From Azonexaceae bacterium (GTDB taxonomy: Bacteria > Pseudomonadota > Gammaproteobacteria > Burkholderiales > Rhodocyclaceae), in assembly GCA_009469675.1 (NCBI GenBank), contig SSSZ01000099.1, positions 1-64,000 of the forward strand: a stretch of 64,000 bases of DNA, written 5' to 3'. Both the position numbers and the translations under genes were made by a program. A model generated the notes under the pieces. The model saw nothing but the letters and a program-made list of their open reading frames with translations. It had not been told where the DNA came from and made no database searches. Shown here piece by piece: positions 21,966 through 34,003 of this stretch (the stretch's first letter is position 1; every line of letters starts with the position of its first letter).

Positions 21966-23294
21966 TCAGACCGGTCCCTGGCCGGCGCCCTGGCCGAGCA
22001 TTTCCGGGGTAATGAGGGTGATGCCCTTGGGGCTGACGTGAAAGCGGCGGCGGTCGTCGGCGGCGTTGACGCCGGCCACCAGGCCCGGCGGGATCTTGCA
22101 GCGCTTGTCGACGACGCAGCGCTGCAAAACGGCGTGGCGGCCGACGTCCACCTGGGGCAGGATGACCGAATCCTCGACCCTGGCCCAGCTATGGACGTGG
22201 ACGTTGGAAAAGAGCATCGAGCGCTTGACGCTGGCGCCGGAGACGATGCAGCCGCCGGAAACCAGCGAATCGACGGCGCTGCCCCGGCGGTCGTCGTCGT
22301 CGAAGACGAATTTGGCGGGGGGCTGCTGCTCCTGGTAGGTCCAGATCGGCCAGTCCTTGTCGTAGAGGTTGAGTTCCGGCGTCACCTTGGTCATTTCCAT
22401 GTTCGCCTCCCAGTAGGCGTCGATGGTGCCGACGTCGCGCCAGTAGGGCACCTCGTCCTCGCTCATGCCGACGCAGGAATCGGCGAAACGGTGGGCGAAG
22501 ACGCGGTAGCGGGGAACGATGTGGGGGATGATGTCCTTGCCGAAGTCGCGGCTCGACCCGGAAACCAGGGCGTCGCGCTGGAGCTGTTCGAAGAGGAAGG
22601 CGGCGTTGAAGATGTAGATGCCCATCGACGCCAGGGCCCGGTCCGGGCGGCCGGGAAGGGCGGGTGGCCGGTCGGGCTTTTCGACGAACTCGACGACGCG
22701 GTCGTCGCCGTCGACGCCCATCACCCCGAATTCGCGGGCGTCGTCGAGGGGGACGTCGATGCAGCCGACGGTCATGTCGGCCTGGTGCTTGACGTGGAAG
22801 GCCAGCATGCGGCCGTAATCCATTTTGTAGATGTGGTCGCCGGCGACGATGAGGACGTATTCCGGGTTGTAGCGGCGCAGGAAGTGCATGTTCTGGTACA
22901 CCGCGTCGGCGGTGCCCTGGTACCACTGGGTTTCGTCGATCTGCTGCTGGGCCGGCAGGAGCTGGATGAATTCGTCGAAACGCCCGTCGAGGAAGCTCCA
23001 GCCCCGCTGGATGTGGCGGATCAGGCTGTGGGCCTTGTACTGCGTCGCCACCCCGATCTTGCGGATGCCCGAATTGACGCAGTTGGACAGGGTGAAGTCG
23101 ATGATGCGGAACTTGCCGGCAAAGGGCACGGCGGGTTTGGAGCGGTAGTCGGTGAGTTGCTTCAAGCGGCTGCCCCGCCCCCCGGCCAGGATGATGGCGA
23201 AGGTGTTGCGGGTGAGGTGGCTGATGAAGCGCATGTCGGTCTGCTCGCGCAACTCGCAGTAGGGTTGGTGCGGGCAGTTCACGGTAATGGACAT
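21966..23294 (-). CDS. glgC: Glucose-1-phosphate adenylyltransferase (ADP-glucose pyrophosphorylase)
   Basis: Makes ADP-glucose from ATP and glucose-1-phosphate, the committed step of bacterial glycogen synthesis. 442 residues. Motifs: FAIILAGGRGSRLKQLTDYR (nucleotide loop), SKPAVPFAGKFRIIDFTLSN, GTADAVYQNMHF, VLIVAGDHIYKMDYGRML (metal/catalytic Asp), FVEKPD (glucose-1-phosphate-binding Lys) and YWRDVGTIDAYWEANM, followed by left-handed beta-helix repeats. The ATG is preceded by GGAGG. First gene of the minus-strand glycogen operon and divergent from glgB across 53 bases. Confidence 0.97.
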   Translation of the reverse strand: MSITVNCPHQPYCELREQTDMRFISHLTRNTFAIILAGGRGSRLKQLTDYRSKPAVPFAGKFRIIDFTLSNCVNSGIRKIGVATQYKAHSLIRHIQRGWSFLDGRFDEFIQLLPAQQQIDETQWYQGTADAVYQNMHFLRRYNPEYVLIVAGDHIYKMDYGRMLAFHVKHQADMTVGCIDVPLDDAREFGVMGVDGDDRVVEFVEKPDRPPALPGRPDRALASMGIYIFNAAFLFEQLQRDALVSGSSRDFGKDIIPHIVPRYRVFAHRFADSCVGMSEDEVPYWRDVGTIDAYWEANMEMTKVTPELNLYDKDWPIWTYQEQQPPAKFVFDDDDRRGSAVDSLVSGGCIVSGASVKRSMLFSNVHVHSWARVEDSVILPQVDVGRHAVLQRCVVDKRCKIPPGLVAGVNAADDRRRFHVSPKGITLITPEMLGQGAGQGPV

Positions 23295-23347
23295 GATGAC
23301 CTCCCTGGTCGCTGTTTAAGCTTATGATACTGCGCTAGGGGGATCGC
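23295..23347. promoter_or_regulatory. glgC/glgB divergent intergenic region
   Basis: Only 53 bases separate the two starts. On the plus strand TATGAT (23323-23328) is a fair -10 for glgB, with transcription predicted to begin about 13 bases before its ATG, but no clear -35 is present. On the minus strand GGAGG lies next to the glgC start. Any shared operator must overlap these elements. Confidence 0.4.
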
Positions 23348-25210
23348 ATGCAGCTATCGGAAGCACTTTATCTCTTCAACGAAGGGCGAAATTTCCAGGC
23401 CTACCGCATCCTGGGGGCGCATCCCGGGCCGGGGGGGACGACCTTCCGGGTCTGGGCCCCCAATGCGGCGGGGGTTGCCGTGGTCGGCGACTTCAACGCC
23501 TGGGACGACACCGCCCACCCCCTGGCGAGCCTCGGCGCCTCCGGCGTCTGGGCGGGGACGGTGGCGGAGGCGAAGGTGGGCAGCCTCTACCGCTTCCGCG
23601 TCGCCCTGGCGGGGGGCGGTACGGCCCAGAAAAGCGACCCCTACGGCCGCGGTTTCGAATTGCGCCCGGGTTCCGCCGCCTACGTCGTGGCCCCCTCCGC
23701 CCACGCCTGGAACGACGCCGGCTGGCTCGCCGCCCGCGCCGGCTGGGACTGGCTGCACGCCCCGATGAGCATCTACGAGGTCCATCCCGGTTCCTGGATG
23801 CGCCATCCGGACGGCCGCCGCTACCTCTGGGCCGAGCTCGCCGAACGCCTCATCCCCTACGCCCTCGCCCAGGGCTACACCCACCTCGAACTGCTGCCGG
23901 TGACCGAGCACCCCCTCGACGAATCCTGGGGCTACCAGACCACCGGCTACTTCGCGCCGACCTCCCGCCATGGCTCGCCGGACGAACTCAAGGCCTTCGT
24001 CGACGCATGCCACCAGGCCGGCCTGGGGGTCATCCTCGACTGGGTGCCCGGCCATTTCCCCCAGGACGACTGGGCCCTGGCCCGCTACGACGGCACCGCC
24101 CTGTACGAACACGAAGACCCGCGGCTCGGCCTGCACGCCGACTGGGGCACCCACATCTTCAACTACGGCCGCCACGAGGTGCGGAGCTTCCTCCTCTCGT
24201 CGGCCCACTACTGGCTGGCCGAATTCCATTTCGACGGCCTGCGGGTCGACGCCGTCGCCTCGATGCTCTACCTCGACTACTCCCGCCAGGCCGGCGAATG
24301 GCTGCCCAACCGTTACGGCGGGCGGGAAAACCTGGAGGCCATCGACTTCCTCAAGGAACTTAACACCATGGTCCATGGCGAGTTCCCGGGGGCGCTCACG
24401 ATCGCCGAAGAATCCACCTCCTGGCCCCAGGTGTCGCGTCCGACCTGGTTGGGCGGCCTGGGTTTCGCCATGAAGTGGAACATGGGCTGGATGAACGACG
24501 GGCTGCGTTACTTCCACCGCGATTCGATCCACCGCCGCTGGCACCACGACGAGCTGACCTTCGGCCAGATGTACGCCTATACGGAAAACTTCGTCCTCCC
24601 CTTTTCCCACGACGAGGTCGTGCACGGCAAGGGATCGCTCCTCGGCAAGATGCCCGGGGACGCCTGGCAGCGTTTCGCCAACCTGCGCCTCCTCTACGCC
24701 TGGCAGGCCTGCAGCCCGGGCAAGAAGCTCATGTTCATGGGCGGCGAATTCGGCCAGCTGCGGGAATGGTCCGAGGCCCGCGAACTCGACTGGGGGCTGC
24801 TCGCCGACGACCGGCACGGCGGCTTGCAGCGCCTGGCCGCCGACCTCAACCACCTCTATCGCCGCCTGCCGGCCCTGCACGAACAGGATTTCGAAGCCGG
24901 CGGCTTCGCCTGGATCGACTGCCACGACAGCGAGCATTCGGTGCTTGCCTGGCTGCGCTGGGGGCGGGACGGCTCGTTTGCCGTGGTCGCCGCCAATTTC
25001 ACTCCGGTGCCCCAGCACGGCTACCGCCTCGGTGTTCCCCGGCCCGGCCCCTACGCCGAAGTGCTCAACAGCGATTCGGCTCTTTACGGCGGCGCCAACC
25101 TGGGCAACGGCGGCGGGGTCGAGGCCGTCCCCGGTGACTGGATGAACCAGCCCGCTTCCCTCTGTCTGACGCTGCCGCCCCTGGCCTGCGTCGTGCTCGT
25201 GCCGGCTTGA
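23348..25210 (+). CDS. glgB: 1,4-alpha-glucan branching enzyme
   Basis: GH13 branching enzyme that introduces alpha-1,6 branches into glycogen. 620 residues, about 100 shorter than E. coli GlgB because the extra N-terminal N1 domain is absent; the CBM48 domain is present ([19 protein letters not shown]). Catalytic residues by motif: Asp301 in [16 protein letters not shown], Glu354 in [10 protein letters not shown] and Asp422 in [12 protein letters not shown], with the same spacing as E. coli D405/E458/D526. Divergent from glgC, so synthesis and branching are probably co-regulated. Confidence 0.97.
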   Translation: MQLSEALYLFNEGRNFQAYRILGAHPGPGGTTFRVWAPNAAGVAVVGDFNAWDDTAHPLASLGASGVWAGTVAEAKVGSLYRFRVALAGGGTAQKSDPYGRGFELRPGSAAYVVAPSAHAWNDAGWLAARAGWDWLHAPMSIYEVHPGSWMRHPDGRRYLWAELAERLIPYALAQGYTHLELLPVTEHPLDESWGYQTTGYFAPTSRHGSPDELKAFVDACHQAGLGVILDWVPGHFPQDDWALARYDGTALYEHEDPRLGLHADWGTHIFNYGRHEVRSFLLSSAHYWLAEFHFDGLRVDAVASMLYLDYSRQAGEWLPNRYGGRENLEAIDFLKELNTMVHGEFPGALTIAEESTSWPQVSRPTWLGGLGFAMKWNMGWMNDGLRYFHRDSIHRRWHHDELTFGQMYAYTENFVLPFSHDEVVHGKGSLLGKMPGDAWQRFANLRLLYAWQACSPGKKLMFMGGEFGQLREWSEARELDWGLLADDRHGGLQRLAADLNHLYRRLPALHEQDFEAGGFAWIDCHDSEHSVLAWLRWGRDGSFAVVAANFTPVPQHGYRLGVPRPGPYAEVLNSDSALYGGANLGNGGGVEAVPGDWMNQPASLCLTLPPLACVVLVPA

Positions 25211-25312
25211 GCCGGGGCGGGTGCCCGGTCTGTGCCGGCGGGCCCGGCTCAAGTATGATGGTGCGGCGCGGCGCTCTGTCGCCGCAGCGTTGTCCATCCC
25301 GCCGATTGCCCG
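25211..25312 (+). promoter_or_regulatory. Leader of the hybrid kinase gene
   Basis: GC-rich spacer after glgB with one AT-richer patch holding TATGAT (25254-25259), a plausible -10 about 55 bases before the kinase ATG. No good -35 is visible. Confidence 0.25.
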
Positions 25313-27859
<2,547 letters not shown>

Positions 27860-27862
27860 AGT

Positions 27863-28813
27863 TCAGGCCGGGGTGGCGCGCTGGGCCAGGACCAGGGCGC
27901 CGAGCAGGCCCAGGCGTTCGTCGGTGACCAGGCTGATCGGCATGGCGGCGGCGATTTCGCTGTGTTCGCGCTTGCCGTCGAAGGCTTCGAGAAAGGGCCG
28001 GGGCGAGAGGCCGGGGATGAGCTTGGCGGCAATGCCGCCGGCGATGAAGACGCCGCCCCGGGCGAGCCAGTGCAAGGCCAGGTCGCCGGCAAAGGCGCCG
28101 TAGGCGGCGAGCCAGAAGTCCACCGTGCGCCGGGCGGCCGCGTCGCCGGCCAGGGCGGCGGCGCCGATCTCTTCGGCGGCGACCTCGCGGCCGGCGAGAA
28201 AGGCGTGGATGCGGCTCAGGCCGGGGCCGGAAACCACGTCCTCGACCGTCACCCGCCCCCGGCTTGCCGCCAGGTGGGCGGCGAAGGCCCGTTGTTCGGC
28301 GGTCTGGGGGGAAAAGCCCAGATGGCCGCCTTCCCCGGGGATCACCGTGTAGTGTTTGTCGCACCAGACCAGGCCGGCGACCCCCAGGCCGGTGCCGGCG
28401 CCGAGGATGACCCGCGGCGCCTGGCCCCGGGGAACGCCCCGGCGCAGGGTCAGCAGGCCACCGCCGCCCAGCCCGTCGAGCCCGTGGGCGGCGGCGGCGA
28501 AGTCGTTGACCAGGAGAACGCGGTTGATGCGGTGGCGCTTGGCGAGGAGCGGACCGTCGATTTCCCAGGGCAGGTAGGTGAGCTTGGCGCGCTGGCCGTC
28601 GGTGGGTCCGGCGAGGCCGAAGCAGGCGCAGCCGATGGGCTTGTCGTAGCCCTGGAGGAATTGCGCCAGGACGGCGTCGAAGCTGGCGAAATCCCGGCTG
28701 GCGAAACGTTCCTCGCGGATATTGACGGCGTAGCCCCGGCGGAACTCGGCCAGGGTGAGCAGGGTCTTGGTGCCGCCCAGATCGCCCGCCAGGAGGGTGG
28801 TGGAACTCGCCAT
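27863..28813 (-). CDS. glk: Glucokinase
   Basis: ATP-dependent phosphorylation of glucose to glucose-6-phosphate. 316 residues, the usual size for proteobacterial Glk. LLAGDLGGTKTLLTLAEF is the N-terminal phosphate-binding loop, VLLVNDFAAAAHG holds the catalytic Asp, LGAGTGLGVAGLVW the adenosine/phosphate motif and IPGEGGHLGF the conserved glucose-binding Glu/His segment. Convergent with the hybrid kinase (3-base gap), and 8 bases after thyA begins the same strand. It complements pgi and the glycogen genes functionally. Confidence 0.95.
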   Translation of the reverse strand: MASSTTLLAGDLGGTKTLLTLAEFRRGYAVNIREERFASRDFASFDAVLAQFLQGYDKPIGCACFGLAGPTDGQRAKLTYLPWEIDGPLLAKRHRINRVLLVNDFAAAAHGLDGLGGGGLLTLRRGVPRGQAPRVILGAGTGLGVAGLVWCDKHYTVIPGEGGHLGFSPQTAEQRAFAAHLAASRGRVTVEDVVSGPGLSRIHAFLAGREVAAEEIGAAALAGDAAARRTVDFWLAAYGAFAGDLALHWLARGGVFIAGGIAAKLIPGLSPRPFLEAFDGKREHSEIAAAMPISLVTDERLGLLGALVLAQRATPA

Positions 28814-28821
28814 GGCGGCGG

Positions 28822-29616
28822 CTAGACGGCCACGGGGGCGGCGATGTGGGGGTGGGGGTCGTAGCCTTCGAGGCGGAAATCCTCGAAGCGGAAGGCCAAG
28901 ATGTCGCGTACCTCGGGGTTGATCGCCATGGTCGGCCAGGGGCGCGGCTGCCGCGTCAACTGCAGGCGGGCCTGCTCGAAATGGTTCGAGTAGAGATGGG
29001 CGTCGCCGAAGGTATGGATGAATTCGCCCGGGCGATAGCCGCAGACCTGGGCGACCATCAGGGTGAGCAGGGCGTAGGAGGCGATGTTGAAGGGCACGCC
29101 GAGGAAGATGTCGGCGCTGCGCTGATAGAGCTGGCAGGACAGCCGGGCGTCGGCGACGTAGAACTGGAAGAGGCAGTGGCAGGGGGGCAGGGCCATGCGC
29201 TCCACATCCGCCGGGTTCCAGGCCGAAACCAGATGGCGACGGGAATCGGGATTATTCTTGAGGCCAGCGACGAGCTGGCCGATCTGGTCGATCACCCGGC
29301 CGTCGGCGGTTTCCCAGCGCCGCCACTGCTTGCCGTACACCGGCCCGAGGTCGCCGTCGGGGGCGGCCCATTCGTCCCAGATGCGGACGCCGTTTTCCTG
29401 CAGGTAGCGAATATTGGTGTCGCCCTGGAGAAACCACAGCAACTCGTGGATGATCGATTTGAGGTGGAGTTTCTTGGTGGTCACCATGGGAAAGCCCCGG
29501 GCCAGGTCGAAGCGCATCTGCCAGCCGAAGACCGAGCGGGTTCCGGTGCCGGTCCGGTCCGACTTGTCGTTGCCCTGTTCCAGGACGTGGCGCATGAGGT
29601 CGAGGTACTGCTGCAT
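28822..29616 (-). CDS. thyA: Thymidylate synthase
   Basis: Methylates dUMP to dTMP using methylenetetrahydrofolate. Exactly 264 residues from the ATG at 29616, the same length as E. coli ThyA, which settles the start against a longer upstream frame. Catalytic Cys146 lies in [12 protein letters not shown]. The N-terminal [19 protein letters not shown] loop and the dUMP/folate motif [20 protein letters not shown] are intact. It reads into glk on the same strand. Its start is only 20 bases from the divergent aminopeptidase start. Confidence 0.97.
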   Translation of the reverse strand: MQQYLDLMRHVLEQGNDKSDRTGTGTRSVFGWQMRFDLARGFPMVTTKKLHLKSIIHELLWFLQGDTNIRYLQENGVRIWDEWAAPDGDLGPVYGKQWRRWETADGRVIDQIGQLVAGLKNNPDSRRHLVSAWNPADVERMALPPCHCLFQFYVADARLSCQLYQRSADIFLGVPFNIASYALLTLMVAQVCGYRPGEFIHTFGDAHLYSNHFEQARLQLTRQPRPWPTMAINPEVRDILAFRFEDFRLEGYDPHPHIAAPVAV

Positions 29617-29636
29617 GGCTATAATGCCCAACCAAG
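29617..29636 (+). promoter_or_regulatory. Perfect TATAAT in the thyA/pepA divergent gap
   Basis: TATAAT at 29620-29625 on the plus strand is a consensus -10, 12 bases before the aminopeptidase ATG, implying a very short or leaderless transcript. The matching -35 would fall inside thyA and is not obvious. On the minus strand the same bases read ATTATA. Confidence 0.4.
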
Positions 29637-31142
29637 ATGAAAACCGGATTCTACATGCTCGCCGACCTGGAAACGATCGCTGCCCTGCCCGACCCCGGCC
29701 AACTCGCCGGCCTCGCCCACGTGCTGGTCGTCCTCCCGGCTGCCGATGCCCTGCCGCCGGTCTGCCCCGACGGCGCCGGCCTGGCGGCAAGCCTGGCGCG
29801 GCGAGGCAAGGGCGTCGAGGCCTTGCGCTCCGGCCCCCTTGCCGCCACCGTCGGCGGCGGGCTGCGGGCCTGGCTCATGCTCGACCCGGGCAAACCCCGC
29901 TTCGCGCAGTTGACCGCCTTGCGCAAGGCCTTCGCCCTGCTGCTCGAAGAGCAGCCCGCGGCCATCGACGTGCTGATCGACGGCGACAGCGCCTTCGTCG
30001 CCCTGGCCGCCGAACTCGCCGCCTACGTCGGCCTGGCCAACGGCGCTCCCCTGCCGACGCGCAAGAAAAAGGACGCCCCCAAGGCCCTGGCCCGGCTGAC
30101 CTTGTGGGGTTGCGGCGGCCGGCCCGAAACCGCCGTCGCCCTGGCCGAGGCCAGCCTGGTGGCGCGCAGCCTCACCGCCCTGCCGCCCAACGTCCTCACC
30201 CCCGGCGCCTACCGCGACCGGCTGGCCGACATGGCCGACGAGATGGGTTGGGACAGCGAGGAGTTCGACGGCCAGCGCCTCGCCGGTCTGGGCGCCGGGG
30301 CCTTTCTCGCCGTGGTTCAGGGCAGCAGCGAGGACGATGCCGCCATCGTCCGCCTGTCCTACGAACCCGCCGACGCCGTGGAAACCGTCGCCCTGGTCGG
30401 CAAGGGCATCTGTTTCGACAGCGGCGGCCACAACCTCAAACCCGCCAAATACATGGCGGGCATGCACGAGGACATGGCCGGTTCGGCCGTCGTCCTCGGC
30501 ATCCTGCTGGCCGCGACGCGGCTCCGCCTGCCGCTTGCCATCGACGCCTGGCTGGCCCTGGCCCGCAACGACATCTCCGCCGCCGCCTACCGCCAGGGGG
30601 ACATCGTCACCGCCCTCGACGGCACCACCATCGAGGTCGTCCACACCGACGCCGAGGGCCGCATGGTCCTGGCCGACGCCCTGGCCCTGGCGGTGCGGGA
30701 CGACCCCGACCTGGTCATCGATTTCGCCACCCTGACCGGCAGCATGGTCACCGCCCTGGGCACCCGCTACGCCGGCGTTCTCACCGAGGACGCGGGGCTG
30801 GCGACGGCGGCGGTGGCGGCCGGGCGGCTGGCCGGCGAGCGGGTCTGCGCCTTTCCCATGGACGACGATTACGAAAGCGAACTGGAGAGCAAGGTGGCCG
30901 ACGTCAAGCAATGCACCCTGGACGGCGAGGCCGACCATATCCTGGCGGCCCGTTTCCTCAAGCGCTTCGTCGGCGACCTGCCCTGGCTCCATGTGGACCT
31001 GGCGGCGGCGGCCTGCAAGGGCGGTTTGGGGGCGATCGGCAGCGACCAGACCGGTTTTGGCGTCGCCTGGGGGCTGAAATTTCTCACCGAAAGGCTACAA
31101 TCGCGTAATCGGGCTATCCCTGGGTCGAATCCCGCGACCTGA
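29637..31142 (+). CDS. M17 leucyl aminopeptidase-family protein
   Basis: Dinuclear-zinc aminopeptidase of peptidase family M17, 501 residues. The C-terminal catalytic domain has [20 protein letters not shown] (metal-binding Lys and Asp), [11 protein letters not shown] (metal Asp) and the signature [14 protein letters not shown] with metal-binding Asp and Glu and the catalytic Arg. The signature normally reads NTDAEGR; here His replaces Asn. The N-terminal domain is divergent. It may be a PepA paralogue rather than PepA itself, so I give no symbol. Divergent from thyA and followed 35 bases later by a PilZ-like gene on the same strand. Confidence 0.88.
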   Translation: MKTGFYMLADLETIAALPDPGQLAGLAHVLVVLPAADALPPVCPDGAGLAASLARRGKGVEALRSGPLAATVGGGLRAWLMLDPGKPRFAQLTALRKAFALLLEEQPAAIDVLIDGDSAFVALAAELAAYVGLANGAPLPTRKKKDAPKALARLTLWGCGGRPETAVALAEASLVARSLTALPPNVLTPGAYRDRLADMADEMGWDSEEFDGQRLAGLGAGAFLAVVQGSSEDDAAIVRLSYEPADAVETVALVGKGICFDSGGHNLKPAKYMAGMHEDMAGSAVVLGILLAATRLRLPLAIDAWLALARNDISAAAYRQGDIVTALDGTTIEVVHTDAEGRMVLADALALAVRDDPDLVIDFATLTGSMVTALGTRYAGVLTEDAGLATAAVAAGRLAGERVCAFPMDDDYESELESKVADVKQCTLDGEADHILAARFLKRFVGDLPWLHVDLAAAACKGGLGAIGSDQTGFGVAWGLKFLTERLQSRNRAIPGSNPAT

Positions 31143-31177
31143 CTACCGGGTTCCTCGAACCCGCAAGGAGTGGCGGC

Positions 31178-32713
31178 ATGCTGGACGCGATCGGCGGCAA
31201 ACTGGGAGGACTGTTCGGGCAGGCCAAGTCGGAACACCCGCTGGCCGACGCCAAGGAATTCCGGCGGATTCTCGGCGAACTGCCCAGCGACAACGCCCAC
31301 AAGGCCCTGGAGGAAATCGCCGGCTGGCTGGAATCGGTGCGCGGCGCCGACGACATTCCCGGCGACAAACTCTTCGACATCGTCCGCCAGCTCGACGACG
31401 CCGCCCAGTGGCCGGTCTTGCGCCTGGCGCGGGAATACCTCCATTCCCACCGCCTGGCCAAGGCCGACGAGAAGAAGCTCTGGCAGGCGGTGAGCGGCTT
31501 CTGGTCGGAAGCCGCAGCCGCCTACGAAAAGTGCGTCGCCCGCAGCGTGCAGAAGGACCGCGTCGCCGATACCCTGCGCGCCGCCCTGCCCATGCTCAGC
31601 GCACGGCTCATCGCCTGTCTCGGCAATATCCTGAAGTGGGAGCTTTTCCGCTACGGTCCCTGTTCCGATGCGGTCTGGCTGCGCCTCGGCCTGGCCTATT
31701 CGACGGCCGAGCAGGCCGGCGTCGCCACCAAGTCGATCCAACTCTACCCCAAGACTACCGGCACCACGTCGCCGCAGCAGGAATACCTGCGTATCGCCGT
31801 GCTCCACACGTCGGCGGTGGACAGCCTCCTGCCCGGGGAAATCGAGCTGGCGGAGAAGCTGGTGGGCTATTTCCTCACCGGCTTCGTCTTTGCCAAGGAA
31901 AGCTCCAAGGCCAGCGTCTATTGGGTCGACCTCGCCCGGGCCCAGCCCCCCTGGCGCCTGGCCCGCATGCCCAAACGCCTGGTGCCGTCGCTGCGCTTCT
32001 TCCACCCCTCCCGCGCCTACGACAACGCGTGTGCACTGGTGGGCGAACTCGAGCGGGGCAGCGGCCTGCCCGCCGACATCAATCTCGGCAACCAGTACCA
32101 CGCCAAGACCGTGCTGCCGGTGGTCAAGCACCTCGCCGCCTACTGGGCCCCGGTGCCCCCCCAGCGCAAACACGCCCGCCACCCGGTGAAGCACCGCATG
32201 GCGGTGCTCTCCGGCCTGCCCAACGCCCTGCTGGCGCTTTCCGGGCCGGCCGGCGCCGAAGGCCTGCCGGTCGAATCCTGGGTGGTGGAGAACGTCAGCC
32301 GGGGCGGCTTCGGCACCTTGGTCGCCGAACCCCGGGCCGACTGGCTCAAGGTTGGCAGCCTTCTTGCCATGCAGCCCGAAGGCGGCGACAACTGGCTGCT
32401 CGGCATCGTCCGCCGCTACCATCGGAGCAGCGAATCCGAGGCCCAGGTCGGCATCCTCACCATCGCCCGCCAGACCGCCCTGATCGCCATGAAACCGCGC
32501 AAGACCACCGGCTATGTTGCGGCGGCGCCGGTGCAGGGGCTGTGGATCCAGGATGGCAACGAAAGCGGCGAACTGCGGGTCGTCGTGCCGCTCGCCACCT
32601 TTGATCTGCGCGAATCGATGGAGGTCGTCATCGACGGCAGCCCCCGCCTAGTCGCACCGGTGGCCCTGGTCGAGCAGACCGGGGATTACGAGATCGCCCG
32701 CTACCGCTTCTGA
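31178..32713 (+). CDS. Large protein with a C-terminal PilZ-like (c-di-GMP) domain
   Basis: 511 residues. Residues 1-320 are mostly helical and match nothing I recognise (LGELPSDNAHKALEEIAGWL; later QYHAKTVLPVVKHLAAYW). From residue 330 a PilZ-like domain is suggested by Arg330-x3-Arg334 (RKHARHPV) and Asn372-V-S-R-G-G (ENVSRGGFG), the two c-di-GMP-contacting motifs RxxxR and (D/N)xSxxG at roughly the normal distance (38 residues). Strand-rich sequence follows (WLLGIVRRYHRSSES). Likely a cytoplasmic c-di-GMP effector; the N-terminal part may be its output or partner surface. The domain call rests on motif reading. Confidence 0.6.
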   Translation: MLDAIGGKLGGLFGQAKSEHPLADAKEFRRILGELPSDNAHKALEEIAGWLESVRGADDIPGDKLFDIVRQLDDAAQWPVLRLAREYLHSHRLAKADEKKLWQAVSGFWSEAAAAYEKCVARSVQKDRVADTLRAALPMLSARLIACLGNILKWELFRYGPCSDAVWLRLGLAYSTAEQAGVATKSIQLYPKTTGTTSPQQEYLRIAVLHTSAVDSLLPGEIELAEKLVGYFLTGFVFAKESSKASVYWVDLARAQPPWRLARMPKRLVPSLRFFHPSRAYDNACALVGELERGSGLPADINLGNQYHAKTVLPVVKHLAAYWAPVPPQRKHARHPVKHRMAVLSGLPNALLALSGPAGAEGLPVESWVVENVSRGGFGTLVAEPRADWLKVGSLLAMQPEGGDNWLLGIVRRYHRSSESEAQVGILTIARQTALIAMKPRKTTGYVAAAPVQGLWIQDGNESGELRVVVPLATFDLRESMEVVIDGSPRLVAPVALVEQTGDYEIARYRF

Positions 32714-32833
32714 TACCCATGCGCGTGCAAGCCGATCCTTTGTCGACTTCGCCCTGCCGTGCTGCGGCGCTGTTTTCGGCTCGCCTTCCCGTCCCGCTTT
32801 GACAATGAATCGGCAGGAGGCGGGGGCCGCCGT

Positions 32834-33430
32834 TCAGCGTGGCGGCCGCTGCGCCGATTTGGGGCGGAAGGCCTGGATGACCGCCGGATCGGTTTCGACG
32901 TAGGGCGCGCCGATCAGGTCGAGGCAATAGGGCACGGCGGCGAAGATGCCGGTGTGGGTCACGGCGCCGGCGGCATCGCGCACCCCTTCGAGGGTTTCGC
33001 GGATCGATTTGGGTTGCCCCGGCAGGTTGACGATGAGGGCGCCGCCGCGGATCACCGCCACCTGCCGCGAGAGGATCGCCGTCGGGACGAAGTTGAGGCT
33101 GATCCGCCGCATTTCCTCGCCGAAACCCGGCATCAGCTTGTCCGCCACGGCCAGGGTGGCTTCCGGCGTAACGTCCCGCCGGGCCGGGCCGGTGCCGCCG
33201 GTGGTCAGGACCAGATGGCAGCCCGCCGCGTCCACCAGTTCCTTCAAGGTCGCCTCGATGGTCGGCTGTTCGTCCGGGATGACCCGGACTTCGGCCCGCC
33301 AGGGCGTGGTCAGGGCGCGGCCCAGCCATTCTTCCAGGGCGGGGATGCCCTGATCCTGGTAAACGCCGGTGGAGGCGCGGTCGCTGATCGACACCAGGCC
33401 GATCAGCAGCGGGTCATGGGGAGAGGTCAT
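32834..33430 (-). CDS. mog: Molybdopterin adenylyltransferase
   Basis: Activates molybdopterin by adenylylation before molybdate insertion (Mog/MogA). 198 residues, normal length. LLIGLVSISDRASTGVYQDQ is the N-terminal strand-loop, LVLTTGGTGPARRDVTPEAT is the MoCF signature with the nucleotide-binding TGGTG loop, and ALIVNLPGQPKSIRETL is the second conserved block. The 5' end overlaps darP by 17 bases on the same strand. I chose the ATG at 33430 because the longer frame overlaps darP extensively. Confidence 0.95.
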   Translation of the reverse strand: MTSPHDPLLIGLVSISDRASTGVYQDQGIPALEEWLGRALTTPWRAEVRVIPDEQPTIEATLKELVDAAGCHLVLTTGGTGPARRDVTPEATLAVADKLMPGFGEEMRRISLNFVPTAILSRQVAVIRGGALIVNLPGQPKSIRETLEGVRDAAGAVTHTGIFAAVPYCLDLIGAPYVETDPAVIQAFRPKSAQRPPR

Positions 33431-33944
33431 GGGGCGCGTCCTTTTGGGCGTCGAGTTCCTGCAGGATCTGGAATATCGCACGGAAACTCCGGGGCGGCTT
33501 GTTGGCTTCCTGCTCCTTGAGGGCATTGCGCCGCAGTTGCCGCAATTGGGTGAGATCGGCGCCGGGCCAGGCGGCGGCGATTTCGGCAAGCCCCTTTTCG
33601 TCTTCCAGGAGGCGGCTGCGCAGGCGCTCCAGGCGGTGCAGCCGGGCCGTCTCGGCGGCGGATTCGCCGCGCAGCAGGGCGAGGCCGGCACGGATCGGTG
33701 CGGGGTCGGCGTGACGCATGAGCTTGCCGAGGTACTGGAGCTGGCGGCGTTTGGCTTCGTGTTTGGTAAAGCGCTGCCAGTCCCGCACCGCCTCGAAAAT
33801 TTCTTCCGGCAGGGCGATGCGCTTCAATTGCCCGGGGGAAAGCGCGACCAGGGCGGCACCCAGTTCCTGCAGTTCGTGCATGGCCTCCTTGACGCGGGTC
33901 TTGGAGGGGCGGCGGTCGCTGTCGGTGAAATCTTCGTCGGGCAT
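33414..33944 (-). CDS. darP: Ribosome-associated protein DarP/YjgA (DUF615)
   Basis: 176-residue, highly charged helical protein of the DUF615 family, which helps late 50S ribosomal subunit assembly (family knowledge from E. coli YjgA/DarP). Features are KTRVKEAMHELQELGAALVA near the N-terminus, ALPEEIFEAVRDWQRFTKHE and RRQLQYLGKLMRHAD, which are very characteristic. It is divergent from pmbA, exactly the arrangement seen in other beta- and gammaproteobacteria, and overlaps mog. Confidence 0.93.
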   Translation of the reverse strand: MPDEDFTDSDRRPSKTRVKEAMHELQELGAALVALSPGQLKRIALPEEIFEAVRDWQRFTKHEAKRRQLQYLGKLMRHADPAPIRAGLALLRGESAAETARLHRLERLRSRLLEDEKGLAEIAAAWPGADLTQLRQLRRNALKEQEANKPPRSFRAIFQILQELDAQKDAPHDLSP

Positions 33945-34003
33945 GGGGAGGCTCTCTGCGCAGGGCTGCTATGATAACTACTTTCCTGTCCCGACGCGCT
34001 GCC
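33945..34003 (+). promoter_or_regulatory. darP/pmbA divergent promoter region
   Basis: TATGAT at 33970-33975 is a good -10 for pmbA. It overlaps an in-frame ATG at 33971, which argues that the real pmbA start is the ATG at 34004. No strong -35 is seen. Confidence 0.4.

Noticed and set aside
20706..23327. 873-codon plus-strand frame opposite GH57 and glgC
   Set aside because: It spans two well-defined minus-strand genes and their junction; low-complexity product, so a GC shadow.
33971..34003. Earlier ATG for pmbA at 33971
   Set aside because: It overlaps a TATGAT -10 element and adds residues not seen in the family; the ATG at 34004 gives the normal length.
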